Shown here: positions 21,853 through 33,745 of the stretch, piece by piece
Numbering within the stretch: position 1 is the stretch's first letter
Layout: each line of letters starts with the position of its first letter
From: Craterostigma plantagineum
Taxonomy: Eukaryota; Streptophyta; Magnoliopsida; Lamiales; Linderniaceae
Direction: 5' to 3'
Assembly (NCBI GenBank): GCA_027422505.1
Contig: JAPQWV010000354.1
Coordinates: forward strand, 558,001 to 622,000
DNA: 64,000 bases
The notes under the pieces: model-generated
Told to the model about the DNA's origin: nothing
Seen by the model: the letters and a program-made list of their open reading frames with translations, nothing else
Databases searched by the model: none
Position numbers and translations under genes: made by a program

Positions 21853-24800
21853 TTACTGTCCTATAGCAAAATTGCTACCTCCATTCAGCCTCTTCGCACC
21901 TCCTATAGACGGCGAGGATGGGGTCGAATTAACAGTACGATCATATTCTTCTTTATCTTCTGTATACGCCTTGGTTAGATCTTCTTCAATTTCCAACCTT
22001 CGTCGCTTTTTCAGAGGGCAGTCTTCTATTGGAGTAGCGTTTGCGATCTCTATGTAATCTTCCCTGTCTATGATCTTGTTGATAACAGCATAACAACGAG
22101 GAAAGTAGCGTTTCCCAAGCTCCACTGCACCATTACAGAGGATGGAGGTCATGAAATTTGGTATTCAGTTCTTGAAATTTTAATCATGTGGTCTATGTAA
22201 AAATGCGACCCCATGCTGTATGTACCAGGTAGATAATTTCCATCTTGCAAACCGAGAAATGCTGAATAATATTCAGTAACTAAAATTGGTCGATGTATGA
22301 ATTCAGCACGAGTCTACTTTACCAGTTCTAGAGAGTGCTCTCAGCCTATGAAGGTGCTCTTCTTTGATCTTGAAAGGTGCTTCGTTCAAGTCAACATCAG
22401 TTTGGGGATCCATATTCTTGTTCAGTCCGTTTAGTCGGAACTCCGAAGTCTCATCAACTTGAGCGATATCCATAGCTACCTTAGCTTCCACAGGAAACAG
22501 AAGTGTGGCCAATGCAACTGTAAGATCAATGGCTACTTGGTTAGATAATATGTGAATCAGCAGCCAAGTAAGAGTATATATCCAAATAATGACAATATAC
22601 ACTTGGCCAGCTACTGGTCTCCGCAGCAAGGTCTAGAGAAAGGAAGAGATGGTTTACTCAACGGCAATTACCAATTAGAGCCTCACGCAGGAATCCAAGC
22701 AAAGAATGCCAAAACCAGGAAATTTCACGTGAAAGTTTAATAAGAGTGAAAATGACTGGTGTTTTTTATTGAGTGATGCACGAGATCTCCATTCTCATGA
22801 ATTCTCTATATGCGAATCATATTTATGTGCTATCATCCTATGGTGGACCAAGTAAAATGATGCATTCAGCAATACAAACATCTACAATCACCAATTAACT
22901 AGATATTACTGACGGAGAAAAAATATGAAAGGTGGGCCATCGTCCAGCACGGTCACCCGTGCCAATGTTATAGAGGGATAATGTTACCTGATATTGTGAT
23001 AGCAATAATAGGACTATACAAAATCAATCATATGGCTTTTAGTTTAGTTAAAATTTCCGTGTTATGGCAATGAGTATCTCACTACTCATACATTGTTTAC
23101 AAGCTTACATTTCAACTTAATCCCCAGGAGCGAGCAAATAAAGAAAGCTAGACAATATTTCAAAAGATGGCAATTGACAGTTTGCACATCTACAAACAGC
23201 TAATCGTAGAAGTGAAAATCTCGAGAGTAAAGAGAGAAAGCCAAGAGAAACTATGAAAACCTGAAATCAAACAAATCCATTTAACTAGTGTTTATTCAGT
23301 GTAATTTCAGAAGCCCCCTTTCTTCTTCTTATTTCAGTGAGTGAAGCTCCATATAGAAGACTTGGAATGTGGACTAATCAGTAATCCCAAACGAAAGGTA
23401 ACAAAATTTTGCGATGGAGTTAACATCTAATTCGTAGGCCACGAACAAGCACTGAGAGTGGTCACGTACCTCTAGTCTCCAGATAAAGCAACTTTTTGCG
23501 CAAATCATCCCCAGCCACGGCAAGAGACAACGAAGCTTCACCAAGCAATGGATCTCGTCGCTCGGCTTGCTCCAAAATCTCTATGCACAAGCGATCCTTG
23601 GGAGTAGCCTTCCCTTCCTCCGTGTTTTTGTAATAATCGAATGCCCTCGTGAGCCTCTTCGCTATCTGAAGGGCTTTCCTTCCATCTCGAGTGAGCTCTG
23701 ATGGTTGGGCCCCTTTGGTCAGAAGGGATACTATGATCTTCGGATCTTTCCTCATCGCTGCAACGTGAAGCACAGTGAGCCCCCGTTGATTCTTGTGGTT
23801 CACATCAGCAATCGCAAGGTCGAGGAGTTCTGCTGTTGTCTTCGAATCACAGTAAGCAACGGCGTAATGGAGTGCGCAGGCATCGTCTAAGTTGGTACGC
23901 TCTTCTTTGAGTAACATCCTGACCAACTCAACATCGTCTGACTCCAAGGCTCTGTGGATTCTCCTGACATGTTTGTCGGGAAAACTATCAGTTCTAAGAG
24001 ATGGTAACCCGAGTTCTTTCCGTGAGTCATTTATTTGTTTCACCAAGTGTTGAGGCAATGCTTTGTCGAGGGTTATTAGATCAAGATCGGACTTGAGAAC
24101 AGCATCAATGGATCTAGCAAGTAGGCTTTCACAAACTGTGCCGCATAGGTTTGCAGTGGACAATACCATTAATGTGTCTTCTGCGGTGGCTTTTCCAAGA
24201 ACGTCCATCAGGTTTCTCTGCAAGGACAGAATGAGAAATGAATGCGAACTGAGAAGGAACAGATAATATTTGTCCGATGTAACGTTAACCATATTCAGCC
24301 ATAGAAATAAACAGGATACATGATAACTGTTTATTGCGGGCGTCACTTTGTACTTGTACATAAGTAAGTTTGTTATTACAAGACACGATGAAATTCGGAC
24401 GGGTAGATCACGGACATGACTAAAGTACTTAATCAGAAAGGTTAATACATACCAAGAACCAATACAAGGGGCAAAATAACACCAGAATATACTTTAATCG
24501 ATTTGAATGAGTAACAAGATCTATCACAACAGCAGCGTGCATATCATTACAACTGACGTTCTGAAAAGAAATCACATGTGAGGAAGGCACCGCATTGAAT
24601 TTAATGTTGCCTTGTGGCATGTCAAGAAGATTTGAAAAAAGCTTCTATTACCAAGAGAATAAGACACTGTTTTTCATTCAAACTAAACTGAGCAATGATG
24701 GGCTTAAGTTTAACTATTTTTCATCTCTAAAGTTCATTCAACATTAAGAGGTTCTCCAAAGCAACCAAGAACACATAATCGATCCATCAACTCTAAGGTA

Positions 24801-25492
24801 AACAGAAATTAGACATCAACAACAAAAAACTATCAAGCCATCCGAAAAACACCATCAGATTTATGAACTAAGGATCATTCTGTTTCGCACCAGCAAAACA
24901 AATCACACAAGAAAATACATAAAAATTCCACAATGATAAATACCTGAAACATATCGACCAATTCATCGACCTGAAAAACACATGCAGCATACAAAACCTC
25001 CGTCATAAACCCAGCGGCAGGCCTGCACGCCAAATGCTCACAGTCCTCATCCACGCAGGTACAAACACCCTTAGGAAGAACCCTAATTTTCCCACTGTAT
25101 ATATACACCAGCACCGTCAGCAGCGCATCGTACCCAACCTCAAAATCCTTCAACAGCTCCTTCGCGTACAGCTTCACGCTCTTCTCTTTGCTCACAAACA
25201 GATTCCTAAAATAAACACTCCTCGCCGACAATATGCAGCGGTGGACGGGAATCTCCTTACCCGAAGAAGCGATCAGGCGCGCATCGGAGAAGTAATCGAA
25301 GTCCCCAGTCGACGACGGCGACGACTCCGTCAACAGCGACTCGAGGGTGTCGCAGAGGCGCGTCAGAGCGAATGAGCTACGGACCGGCGCCGGAGGGGGT
25401 AGATGTGCTCCGTTCGCGGCGCAGCAGGTGGTGCTGCTATTCCCGGCGGTGCTGACGTCATTCGAATCGGAAAATCCATTTTGACGGTCCAT
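21853..25492 (-). CDS. NPR1: NPR1-type BTB/ankyrin salicylic-acid co-regulator, complete
   Basis: Four exons in phase: 24944-25492, 23470-24217, 22323-22517, 21853-22124, giving 587 aa, the exon number and size of Arabidopsis NPR1. The BTB domain (about residues 60-190) contains IPVHRCILSARSVYFRNLF, followed by the Cys-rich CTCVDEDCEHLACRP. Ankyrin repeats (about 255-400) include NLDDACALHYAVAYCDS and GLTVLHVAAMRKDP. The C-terminal NPR1/NIM1 region has LETRVAL, whose Arg is residue 432 and aligns with the SA-binding Arg432 of Arabidopsis NPR1 as I remember it, then VDLNEAPFKIKEEHL and VELGKRYFPRC. NPR1 binds TGA factors and drives systemic acquired resistance. I prefer MDRQNGFSDSN as the start because relatives begin this way; an in-frame ATG 48 nt upstream (25540) is an alternative. 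VELGKRYFPRC favours the NPR1/2 clade over NPR3/4. Confidence 0.95.
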
Positions 25493-26009
25493 TATGCCAC
25501 TCTCGTGAGCGAGATTCCTACCTTTCAACTCTGAAAGCATAGACTAAAACAAACCTTATTGTAATCACAGTGATGTGCAGACGTAATTGTGCGTAGCTAA
25601 TTTGGTACAGAGAGAGAGAGAGCGCAACATTGATGACGATAGCGAGATTAGTTGGGACGATGACGTCAGTTCCCCAATTCTAACTTACAACAATTCTTTT
25701 ACTTTTCGTTATTAATTTAATTAAACGTAATTATTACGGTTATCCACAGACAGCACAATGATATATTTACGGATTAATTATAGTTTTGGACAAGTATTAT
25801 TCGGTTGATAAGTAATGATAAGCGTCGTTTTTTACTTCATTTGATCTCTTTACGTTGTAGATATATATTACGGATAATAGGATATGGCCTCCTACGTGTT
25901 AATTTTTTTTTTCCAAACTTTCGAACAGTTTGTTAAGAGTTATGACTTTGATCCTCAAGTATAATTCTCTTGATATTTCCATATCAGTGTCAAATGTTCT
26001 CTCTCATTT
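25493..26009. other. Upstream flank of the NPR1-like gene
   Basis: Likely 5' leader and promoter. It contains a GA tract at about 25609-25622 and two TGACG cores (in GATGACGAT near 25632 and GATGACGTCA near 25660). The second is a palindromic TGACGTCA site of the TGA/bZIP type, about 170 bp upstream of the start. TGA factors are NPR1 partners, so feedback is conceivable, but this is inference from the motif alone. Confidence 0.5.
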
Positions 26010-26143
26010 AGGGGTGTGTTTTGAGCTTCCTCCAAAACATCACCGTCATCTTCACACCTCATCATCACTGTGTTTGTTTTTCGCAGGTGATGAGTCATCG
26101 CCGTAAAGAAGGATCACCTAGGTGATCAAAGTGATATTTCAAC

Positions 26144-27192
26144 GGGTAATTCTATTGGCACCCACCTTTTTCTATTTGCACCCCCTAATTAATATGTAGA
26201 GTAAAACATTAATTATTTACCAATTACATACCCTATATAAAAAGGAAAAAAAGGATTTTAATGTTAATAATGTAAGTAATATATAAGTAATATTAAATAA
26301 ATAATTGTCGATTAAAAAAGGTAATATTTTCCAACTGGCGGGCATGGTAACTGAAGGCCCGCCCTCTCTACTGGCGGGTAACGGAGCTGGTGGGCCCGAC
26401 CCGTCCTAAAAAATAAAACGAAAACAAATTACATATATAAAAAAAGAAAAAAATATTAAAATAAACCAATGAATTACTCCTAATCAAATTTAAATTCTAT
26501 AATAAAAGTTTATTTGTTATTAAATTTGATTAAATTAAAAGTTGGATCTCAAAAATATAAACACCCATATAATTCATTTATATATTAATTATTTAAAAAT
26601 TGTTTTATGATATTTGGCGGGCCTGGTGGGCCCGGCCCTTCCTAAAAAATAAAAATTAGAACATTATATAAAAAATAAAAAAATCAAAATAAACATTATT
26701 GTTATTGAATTTGATTAAATTAAAAATTGGATCCCAAAAAATATATAAAACTATATAATTCATCTATATAGTATTTTTTTAAAAAATATTTTTTGATATT
26801 TGGCGAGCCTGCCCGCGCTCGCGCGGGCTTAGTTGCATAGGCACGCCCTCTGGGGGGCCTGAGAAATGCAGCCCGTCCCGTCACTTTGGCGGGCCCGTGT
26901 GCCCATTTGACAGTACCAGGGTGGGGCGGGCCGGCCCGCGGGCCACGAGCATTTTTGCTACTTCTAAACGTGTCATTGCTAGTTCTAAACGTGTCATTGC
27001 TAGTTAAAATGACTTAAGTAATCATTTTTGAATAGTCCATGTAACTAATATTATTGATTTAATGGTAAATAAGTTAATAATATATTTTTCGTTTAATCGT
27101 GTGATTATTTAAAATTATTGATACAAAAATCAAGTGTTAAGGGGGTGTAAAGAGTGATCTAGGGGTGTATGAGTGTATGAATAGTAGGACCC
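26144..27192. mobile_element. Mutator-like non-autonomous element with perfect 9-bp TSD
   Basis: A perfect 9-bp duplication TATTTCAAC at 26135-26143 and 27193-27201 brackets a 1049-bp insert. The ends are weakly inverted (GGGTAATTCTATTGGCAC against GGGTCCTACTATTCATAC). A 9-bp TSD points to the Mutator superfamily. No transposase is present. It is inserted within the MITE-like element, so it is the younger of the two. Confidence 0.75.
26330..26950. repeat. Direct repeats rich in GGCGGGCC inside the Mutator-like element
   Basis: A unit of about 230-250 bp recurs: a GC block (GGCGGGC...GGTGGGCCCG) followed by CCTAAAAAATAAAA and AATTTGATTAAATTAAAA and ending TGATATTTGGCG. Two fairly similar copies and a third GC-rich terminus are visible. 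The alternating GC blocks and A/T stretches are striking; no coding content was seen. Confidence 0.7.
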
Positions 27193-27733
27193 TATTTCAA
27201 CTTTTAGATCACTCCCAAAAAGCTATGTGATCCAATATTACGGTAATGAGGTGATATTGAAATTTTCATTGAACAATATTATCCATGATATTTTAGCATT
27301 TATTCCTTATATAACCTTATTTAAATTATATAACTAACTTTTTCTTAAAAACACATTTCCTAATTTAAAACATAAAATAATATTGCTAATTATATAATAG
27401 ACTCATAATTAATGCTTAAAAAAAAAATTAAACTCGATACTAAAGCATTGACCATTATTACGTAAAATATAAATCTCAACATAAAAAGATTAACTCACAT
27501 TACCTATATGATACACGTAGGGTTAAGTATGTCATTTATGCAATATCATCCCACAAATCACCGTGATTAATCAAACATAATATTTCAATAGCAGCTTGAT
27601 ATGCGAAATGAAATATCACCCCAAAACAAACGCAACGATGACATATCACCTTGATCCACATCACGGTGATACTCACATTACGGTGATGCGAGTATCACCG
27701 TGACGCTTGATCACCAGAAACAAACACCCCCTT

Positions 27734-28885
27734 TAATTCTTTGATTATCCCTAACCGGACAAATTAATTCCGCTAGAAACTGCATTTGATAGACAATAAT
27801 TGAGATTCTAATTTGACTACTTATGAGGTTTAAGGTGACATGTGTGGTGACAAAGAAAAGTTAGAACAATGTTTTACTTTACCATCAAGTTAATAAATTA
27901 TTTATTATTATTATATGTATCAATATGTATGTCATCGTTGGCATCGTCATTACTACTACAGAAATTTGTAATAATTTATCATCGTCAGGTCGTTGTCATC
28001 ATATCATCTTCACGACTGCCTTAAAATATAAGTCAATTCTTGCACTAATAATATACGTTTTTCGAAATCTATACTAGATACGGCCGAATCTAATAATAAG
28101 CTATTTCAATTGATTTTGTACATTCGTAAATATGATATTAAAAATTATATAATGTAAAATAAATGTTAAATTGTTTATTTACAATTAGATATAATTAATA
28201 AATTGAAAGTTGATTTTTTTATTAAAATAAAAAGCTTAAAATATCAAGTTTGGCCAATTATGTTCAAGCTTTATCCTTTGGAGCTTAATGGACCTTAGTG
28301 TAAATTCAAGACAAAAGTATAAAATAGACCCAAAGAAAATAAACCATTAAGAATGAAATATTCAACTTCAATAAAATTCGATCGTCTTCTACCTCTCACC
28401 ATTACCCATCGCAGCCAAGCTCTGAAACCCTAAATTACCAACTCCAAAAAATCGGCCGTTAACACGGATAAAACGCCGTTTTTTCCCGTTCCAACTCCGA
28501 TCCGCCCGCTAAAACGCCGTTCCGGCCGACGTAACGGCCGTGACAACGCAGAACGTAAAGAAGCCAGAACTTTGGCACGGACGCCTTCGTTCCAGTTCCG
28601 ATGCGGCCGTTCCATGCGTTTTAGCGGCGTTCCGGCGAACCATGCTCATTATCACTGAAACTCGGCCTCTTAGATGATGATGACGATACAACCCCAATAT
28701 CTTTCTTCGACTCTACGCCATTTTCAACAAAATTTACGTGGCCCGTAATTGCGTTATTATTGGCTTTCATCGAAGAATACGATGAGGGTATGTGAATGAA
28801 GGTGGTAAAAGCTTGTGTGTGGTGTTTCACAACGCGATTCTAGTTGGGGATTTGGTAAGAGATGGTCGAAATTGCAAGGAATCAA
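27734..28885. other. Intergenic DNA with a GC-rich block and possible exon fragment
   Basis: A/T-rich to about 28380. From 28430 to 28640 it is GC-rich with inverted-like CGCTAAAACGCCG and GCGTTTTAGCGGCG words that suggest a small hAT-type MITE. On the minus strand, 28621-28830 reads a 69-codon frame ending in a Ser-rich segment (VVSSSSSKRPSFSDNEHG) that looks like a broken exon, but no family was recognised. The CACTA TSD CAA closes the region. Confidence 0.35.
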
Positions 28886-29379
28886 CACTTGTATATAATA
28901 CGTAATAGGCGACAGTCGTTATAAAGGATAGGCGGCGGTTCCGCAGCGTCGCCAACAACACAGTCGCGTATAGTCCGTATGTTACGCTCGCATAAAGTAA
29001 ATTATACGCGACGGTTGTTCTGAAAAACCGTCGCGTAAGACTGTTAAACGCGACAGTTTGACAGAAAGCGTCGCGTGAAGTGTACAATCGCGACGGTCTT
29101 TGGCCACAACCGTCACGTGTTCGTATGCGTTACACGAAGGTTGTGGCTTAACGACCGTCACAGCCTTTGTTTTTAATATTTTTGATGTTTTCTTTATAAA
29201 ATCTCTATTAATTAATAAACCACGCCAACAAATTTCTCAAATACCAATCCACAATCACTAAAACATCAAAATCAAAACAATTTCATTGAGCAATCAAATT
29301 AATCACAATTATCATTCTCGATCTAATAAAATCCACATAAACAAGTTCAAGGTAATAAAGATAAAAAACAATCACTCAA

Positions 29380-30010
29380 CTAGACATACGGTACGAAAAT
29401 ATTCTGACCACAGCTCACGTAATTCTTCTATTGCATCCCAATCATAATCGAAGTCTTGTAGCATCTAGAAAATATGAACAAGAAGTACGATAAGCATACA
29501 AACTTAATCAATAAAGAAGGTAGTTTTATGTTTATAATATACAGTCGTCAAGTTGTTGTGGCCTTGTCCGATAGCTCTAAAGTTGTCGTACATGTACCGC
29601 ATAACGTAGAAGCCACACGATTCACTTGTCTTCGGTTCTTGAGGGCACTAATTAACAATAATAAATAAATTAATAGCCGACGTTTAAGTATAGGAACAAC
29701 TTTGCAAATCACAAAAACAATACTAACATTGCATCGCTTCCAACTAACGGGAGATTTTGTCTTCTTAGTTTGAACGGCACCCACGAGCGTCGCCGACTTT
29801 ATCGCCCTGAAATTCATAGTATACCAACATTATTATATTAAAAAAGAAATTATCACTAATTTAATAAATTTACGTGTTCAATCGGTCACGGATAGCTAGC
29901 TTTCTAACGCCTGCATTTGGCATCATTGGATAGAACATAAATACTGTATTCGAAGCGAACTCGACGACCAACAAAACCCAATGGTCCCTAATAAACTCAA
30001 AATTTAACTT
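29380..30010 (-). pseudogene. Ulp1-like (C48) cysteine protease remnant in the CACTA element
   Basis: Translating the minus strand gives EFIRDHWVLLVVEFASNTVF at 29939-29998 (with the His of HW), then SESCGFYVMRYMYDNF at about 29576-29623 (with the Cys of CGFY), and LQDFDYDWDAIEELRELW near 29460-29405. These are the His and Cys blocks of the Ulp1/SENP fold, which many plant CACTA and MULE elements carry. Blocks are separated by probable introns. The family removes SUMO-like modifiers, but its role in transposition is unproven. Too short for the usual gene tracks, and the N-terminal part was not resolved. Confidence 0.75.
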
Positions 30011-30614
30011 ATATACAAAAAACTATTAATGTGTGAAGAAAAATATAATAATATCAATGCTTACATCTTAGTGGGGTGCAAAAAAATAACTGCATGACGT
30101 CCATGATTCTTTGAAGGCCACAGCGTAGTAGTCTATGTCGGTCGGCTCTCTGGTCAACAAACCTAGACGACTAGGGTTTAAGAACCGGGACGGCAATGAC
30201 GGGTTATGTAGGTATCTGAAATTTTGCAAAAAAAAAAGTAAAATTTACAAAATAATAGGTGTAATTAGTGGAATGACTAGTAACGATAACGATTATACCT
30301 CTTGAAAAACTGGATAATCGAAGCATCCAAACTCACACGTCTAAAAAAATCCCGAATATCCTTCATGTCTATGTACGTCGGAAAATCCTCTTATTGCAGG
30401 TTAAATACACCTCGCTCATCAAAAACATGAAATGGACGCTAAGACGATCTGGGCGGGACGAGAGTGAATCGAAGACATACCGACTTTGTTCGCCTAGAGA
30501 TCTAACCACTTCAGGATGAAGGCATGTGATGTCCTTCGTTGGGGATGCTGGAGGACTTCCCCTTCCATGTGTTAGGTGACAATGAGGCGGGAGGTGCCTA
30601 CATATGACATATAT

Positions 30615-30900
30615 TCAAAATGGAAAAAAATCCATATATATAATATATTGTGTTCCTCACCCCATCCTGCGAATGTATCAGAGCTTTTAGCCATTGTACG
30701 AAACTCCCTTGTGCCTCTTCCAGCGTGACAAGATCGCTGGTTGGTACCGAGAGTTGGACCTCATCCTTTCCGTTAGCAAGAATATCGATCGTGACAACGA
30801 TGTTGTCGCTCGCAACTGGGACGTTATGAATTTGAGCACGTCCCGTAACAACCGTCCCAAGAGCGACAACCTCTAATTGCCCATTGATGTTCAGCATCAG
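30615..30900 (-). pseudogene. DUF8039-like segment of the CACTA-encoded protein
   Basis: The minus-strand frame contains IHNVPVASDNIVVTIDIL and LSVPTSDLVTLEEAQGSF then VQWLKALI. This pattern (a beta-rich segment ending in PTSD...SFVQWPKxLI) is common in plant CACTA proteins, lying between the transposase and the Ulp1 domain. Function is unknown. It was probably one exon of a longer product. Confidence 0.65.
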
Positions 30901-30915
30901 ACGTATCTTAGGAAA

Positions 30916-33185
30916 CTATAAGATTTCAATAAGATAAATGCTACCCTCTGGCCGATACCGATTTCTCACATATCCCTTGAAGATCTTCATATATCGTTCA
31001 AACGGATACATATATCCCAATCGACCACATATCTTAATTTCACGCACCAAATGAACAACGAGATGCACCATGATATCGAAGAAAGATGGAGGAAAAAACA
31101 TTTCGAACCCACACAATGTAAGTACGACATCTGCTTGAAGCTCTTCAAACACCTCGGGATCAAGAACCTTATTGCATATTGCATTGAAAAAGAAACATAA
31201 CTTTGAAATGCATTGACGAACGTGCTTCGGCATTATACCCCGAATCGCAATTGGCAATAGATGCTGCATCAATGCATGACAGTCATGAAACTTGTATCCC
31301 ACTAGCTTCAGGTCCTTCAATGAGATATATCTCCGTATGGTACTAGCATATCCGCTTGGGACTTTAACACCTTTAAGACACTGGCAAAAACTTAACTTTT
31401 CAGCCCTACTAAGTGTAAAGGAAGCCGGAGGGAGGAAAGTCTTCTTTCCCTTTTCTATCTGTGCTAACTCGGGCCTCATTCCAAGTTCGATCATGTCTTG
31501 TCTAGCTTTAAGTCCATCTTTTGTCTTACCGGGCATATTCAAAAGAGTACCTAGGATACTATCACAGACATTCTTCTCCACGTGCATCACATCGATACAA
31601 TGTCTCACATCTAGATTCTCCCAATAAGGTAACTCCCAAAATATTGACCTTTTTTCCATACATTGCCTTCATTTGATGGTTTACACTTCTTGCCAAACTG
31701 AGCATTAATATGTGAGACAATATCACTCAATTTTGTACCTTTTAACGGTAGCTTGGCACTTGACGTCTCACTTTTCCCGTTAAAAAGTGGTAGCAATTTT
31801 TTCTTCGTTCGATATTCGTGAGTACGTGGCAGGAATTTCCGATGGCCCATATAGACATGTTTTCTGCAGTTGTTGAACCATTGACTATCCGTATTATCCC
31901 CACAAATGGACATGCTTTCTTTCCTTTCACACTGTAGCCAGACAAATTCCCATAAGCTGGAAAGTCATTAATGGTGCAGAATATCATAGCCCGTAACGTA
32001 AACCTCGTTTTTACGTATGCGTTGTAGACCTCAATGCCTTCATACCATAATGCTTTTAATTCGTCAATCAAGGGAGCAAGATAGACGTTAATGTCATGGC
32101 CAAGCTGTTTTGGGCCAAATATTAACAATGACAGCATTATGTATTTTCTTTTCATTGTAAGCCATGGTGAGAGATTGTGGATACAAAGCAGCACCAGCCA
32201 AGTACTATGACGGCTGCTCAGATCACAGAATGGGTTTATCCTATATGTGCAAAGCCCAAGCCTGAGATTCCGTAATTCACCTCCAAATGAGGGATACAGA
32301 TCGATATTTCGCCATTGAGGGGAATCTGCAGGATGTCTTAATTTCCCATCTTTTTTCCTTTCTTCCCCATTCCATCTAAGCATTTTAGCATCTTCAGCAT
32401 TACAGAACATACGTTTTAATCTATGAATACTGGTAGGTACCACAGAACCTTAGCAGGACGCCTACTTCGTCTTTTCGCTTATAACGCCATGTTTCACAAG
32501 TCGGACACTTATCGGCAGATTCATACTCGCCCCTATAAAGTACGCAATCGTTTGGGCATGCATGAATTTTTTGATACTAAATTCAGAGGGCATAATAGCT
32601 TCTTTGCCTCGTAAGTCGAGGTCGGAAGCTCATTGCCATCAGGTAGCATACTCGCAAATGTTTCTAAAAGGGTAGAGAAACATTTGTCTGAAACCCCAAA
32701 CTTAGCTTTCACATTCAACAACTTGAACACGGCAGACAATTTGGTGTATTTTGAGGAACCGTCGTACAATGGAATATTATTGTCCCTAACTAGATGATCG
32801 AATATAGGAGGTCGTTCTTCATAATCCTCGAACATCGCACAACATCTCCTCAATATGGTCATTGTTGTCAGATGAATTGTCAGCTACAAAATCGTCGTCA
32901 TCGTTAAGTGGCATCTTGTACTAGTTCCCCGCACAACTAGTTTCAGCGACGACAGCTTCACCGTGCCATATCCAATTGGTGTACTCGGGTTTAAAGCCAG
33001 ACTATCAAATGTTCTCGAATAATATCACTACTCCAACATCTCATGTTATTACAGTTACGACACGGACAAGAAATCTTCGATTGTCTCTTTTTTCTCCTAT
33101 TAGTTTCCGCACATTTCATAAATTGCTCAACACTAGCCAAATACTCGGTTGTTGTCCGCTTACTACACATCCAACGTCGATCCAT
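30916..33185 (-). pseudogene. TNP2-type CACTA transposase remnant
   Basis: From the N-terminus: a transposase-associated domain at 32991-33185 (MDRRWMCSKRTTTEYLASV, then CPCRNCNN); a middle part at 32533-32862; TNP2 core sequence at 31742-32443 (LIFGPKQLGHDINVYLAPL, then FCTINDFPAYGNLSGYSVKG); and 30916-31659 with DVMHVEKNVCDSILGTLLNM followed by the DUF4218 part (KFHDCHALMQHLLPIAIRG, MVHLVVHLVREIKICG). Frame changes between blocks show several lesions. The protein would bind subterminal motifs and cut the ends. Confidence 0.88.
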
Positions 33186-33234
33186 TTCAAATCACCTACA
33201 CTATGCGAATAAATTTATTTCAAAGGTGAAACCT

Positions 33235-33745
33235 TACTTCCAAATTAGCCCCAAATCGCCAAATATTCAAAATTCAAGTAAGAGACAACATAGATTGTAC
33301 GACATTGCACCCAAATCGAGAAAAAATCAACCAAACCGTGACCAAGCCCTAAATTCAAAACAAAAACACCCCAAATTCGCCCAATCTCAAAATAAACAAC
33401 ATTAGGTAACACGAAATTGCACCCGAATCGACAAAAATTAACCAAAGCGTAACCAAAACCCTAATTTCGAAACATGAACACCCCAAATTCGCATAATCTC
33501 GATCTTTAAGTATGAAACAACATAGATTACACGAAATTGCACCCAAATCGACAAAAATTAACCCAAATCATTACCTAGCCCTAATTTTCAAAACCAAAAA
33601 CAGCCCCAATTCACCCAATTTTGAACTTTCAATATGACACAACATTGAATACACGAAAATTGCACCCAAATCGACAATTAACCTAAAACCGCGACGTAAC
33701 CTAATTTCGAACCAAAAACAGCCCCAAATTGCACAATCTCGAAAT
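33235..33745. repeat. Tandem repeat of about 115-bp units upstream of the CACTA transposase
   Basis: About four diverged units share CCCAAATTCGC, AACAACAT, ACACGAAATTGCACCCAAATCG, AAAATTAACC and AACCCTAATTTCGAA in fixed order. They lie just upstream of the transposase start, in the place of its 5' leader or promoter. Key words start near 33242, 33370, 33482 and 33603. Confidence 0.75.

Larger units (their letters stand above)
26010..27733. mobile_element. MITE-like element with GTGTTTGTTT/GTGATG ends, split by a nested element
   Basis: The right end, read in reverse (GGGGGTGTTTGTTTCTGG, then TGATCAAGCGTCACGGTGAT), resembles the left side (GGGGTGTGTTTTGAG at 26010 and a second, closer match at about 26079, TGTGTTTGTTTTTCGCAGG). 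Many GTGAT/ATCAC words lie near both ends. This looks like a PIF/Harbinger-type or hAT MITE whose left end may be duplicated. The TSD is unclear (TTA-like), so the outer bounds are provisional. Confidence 0.45.
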
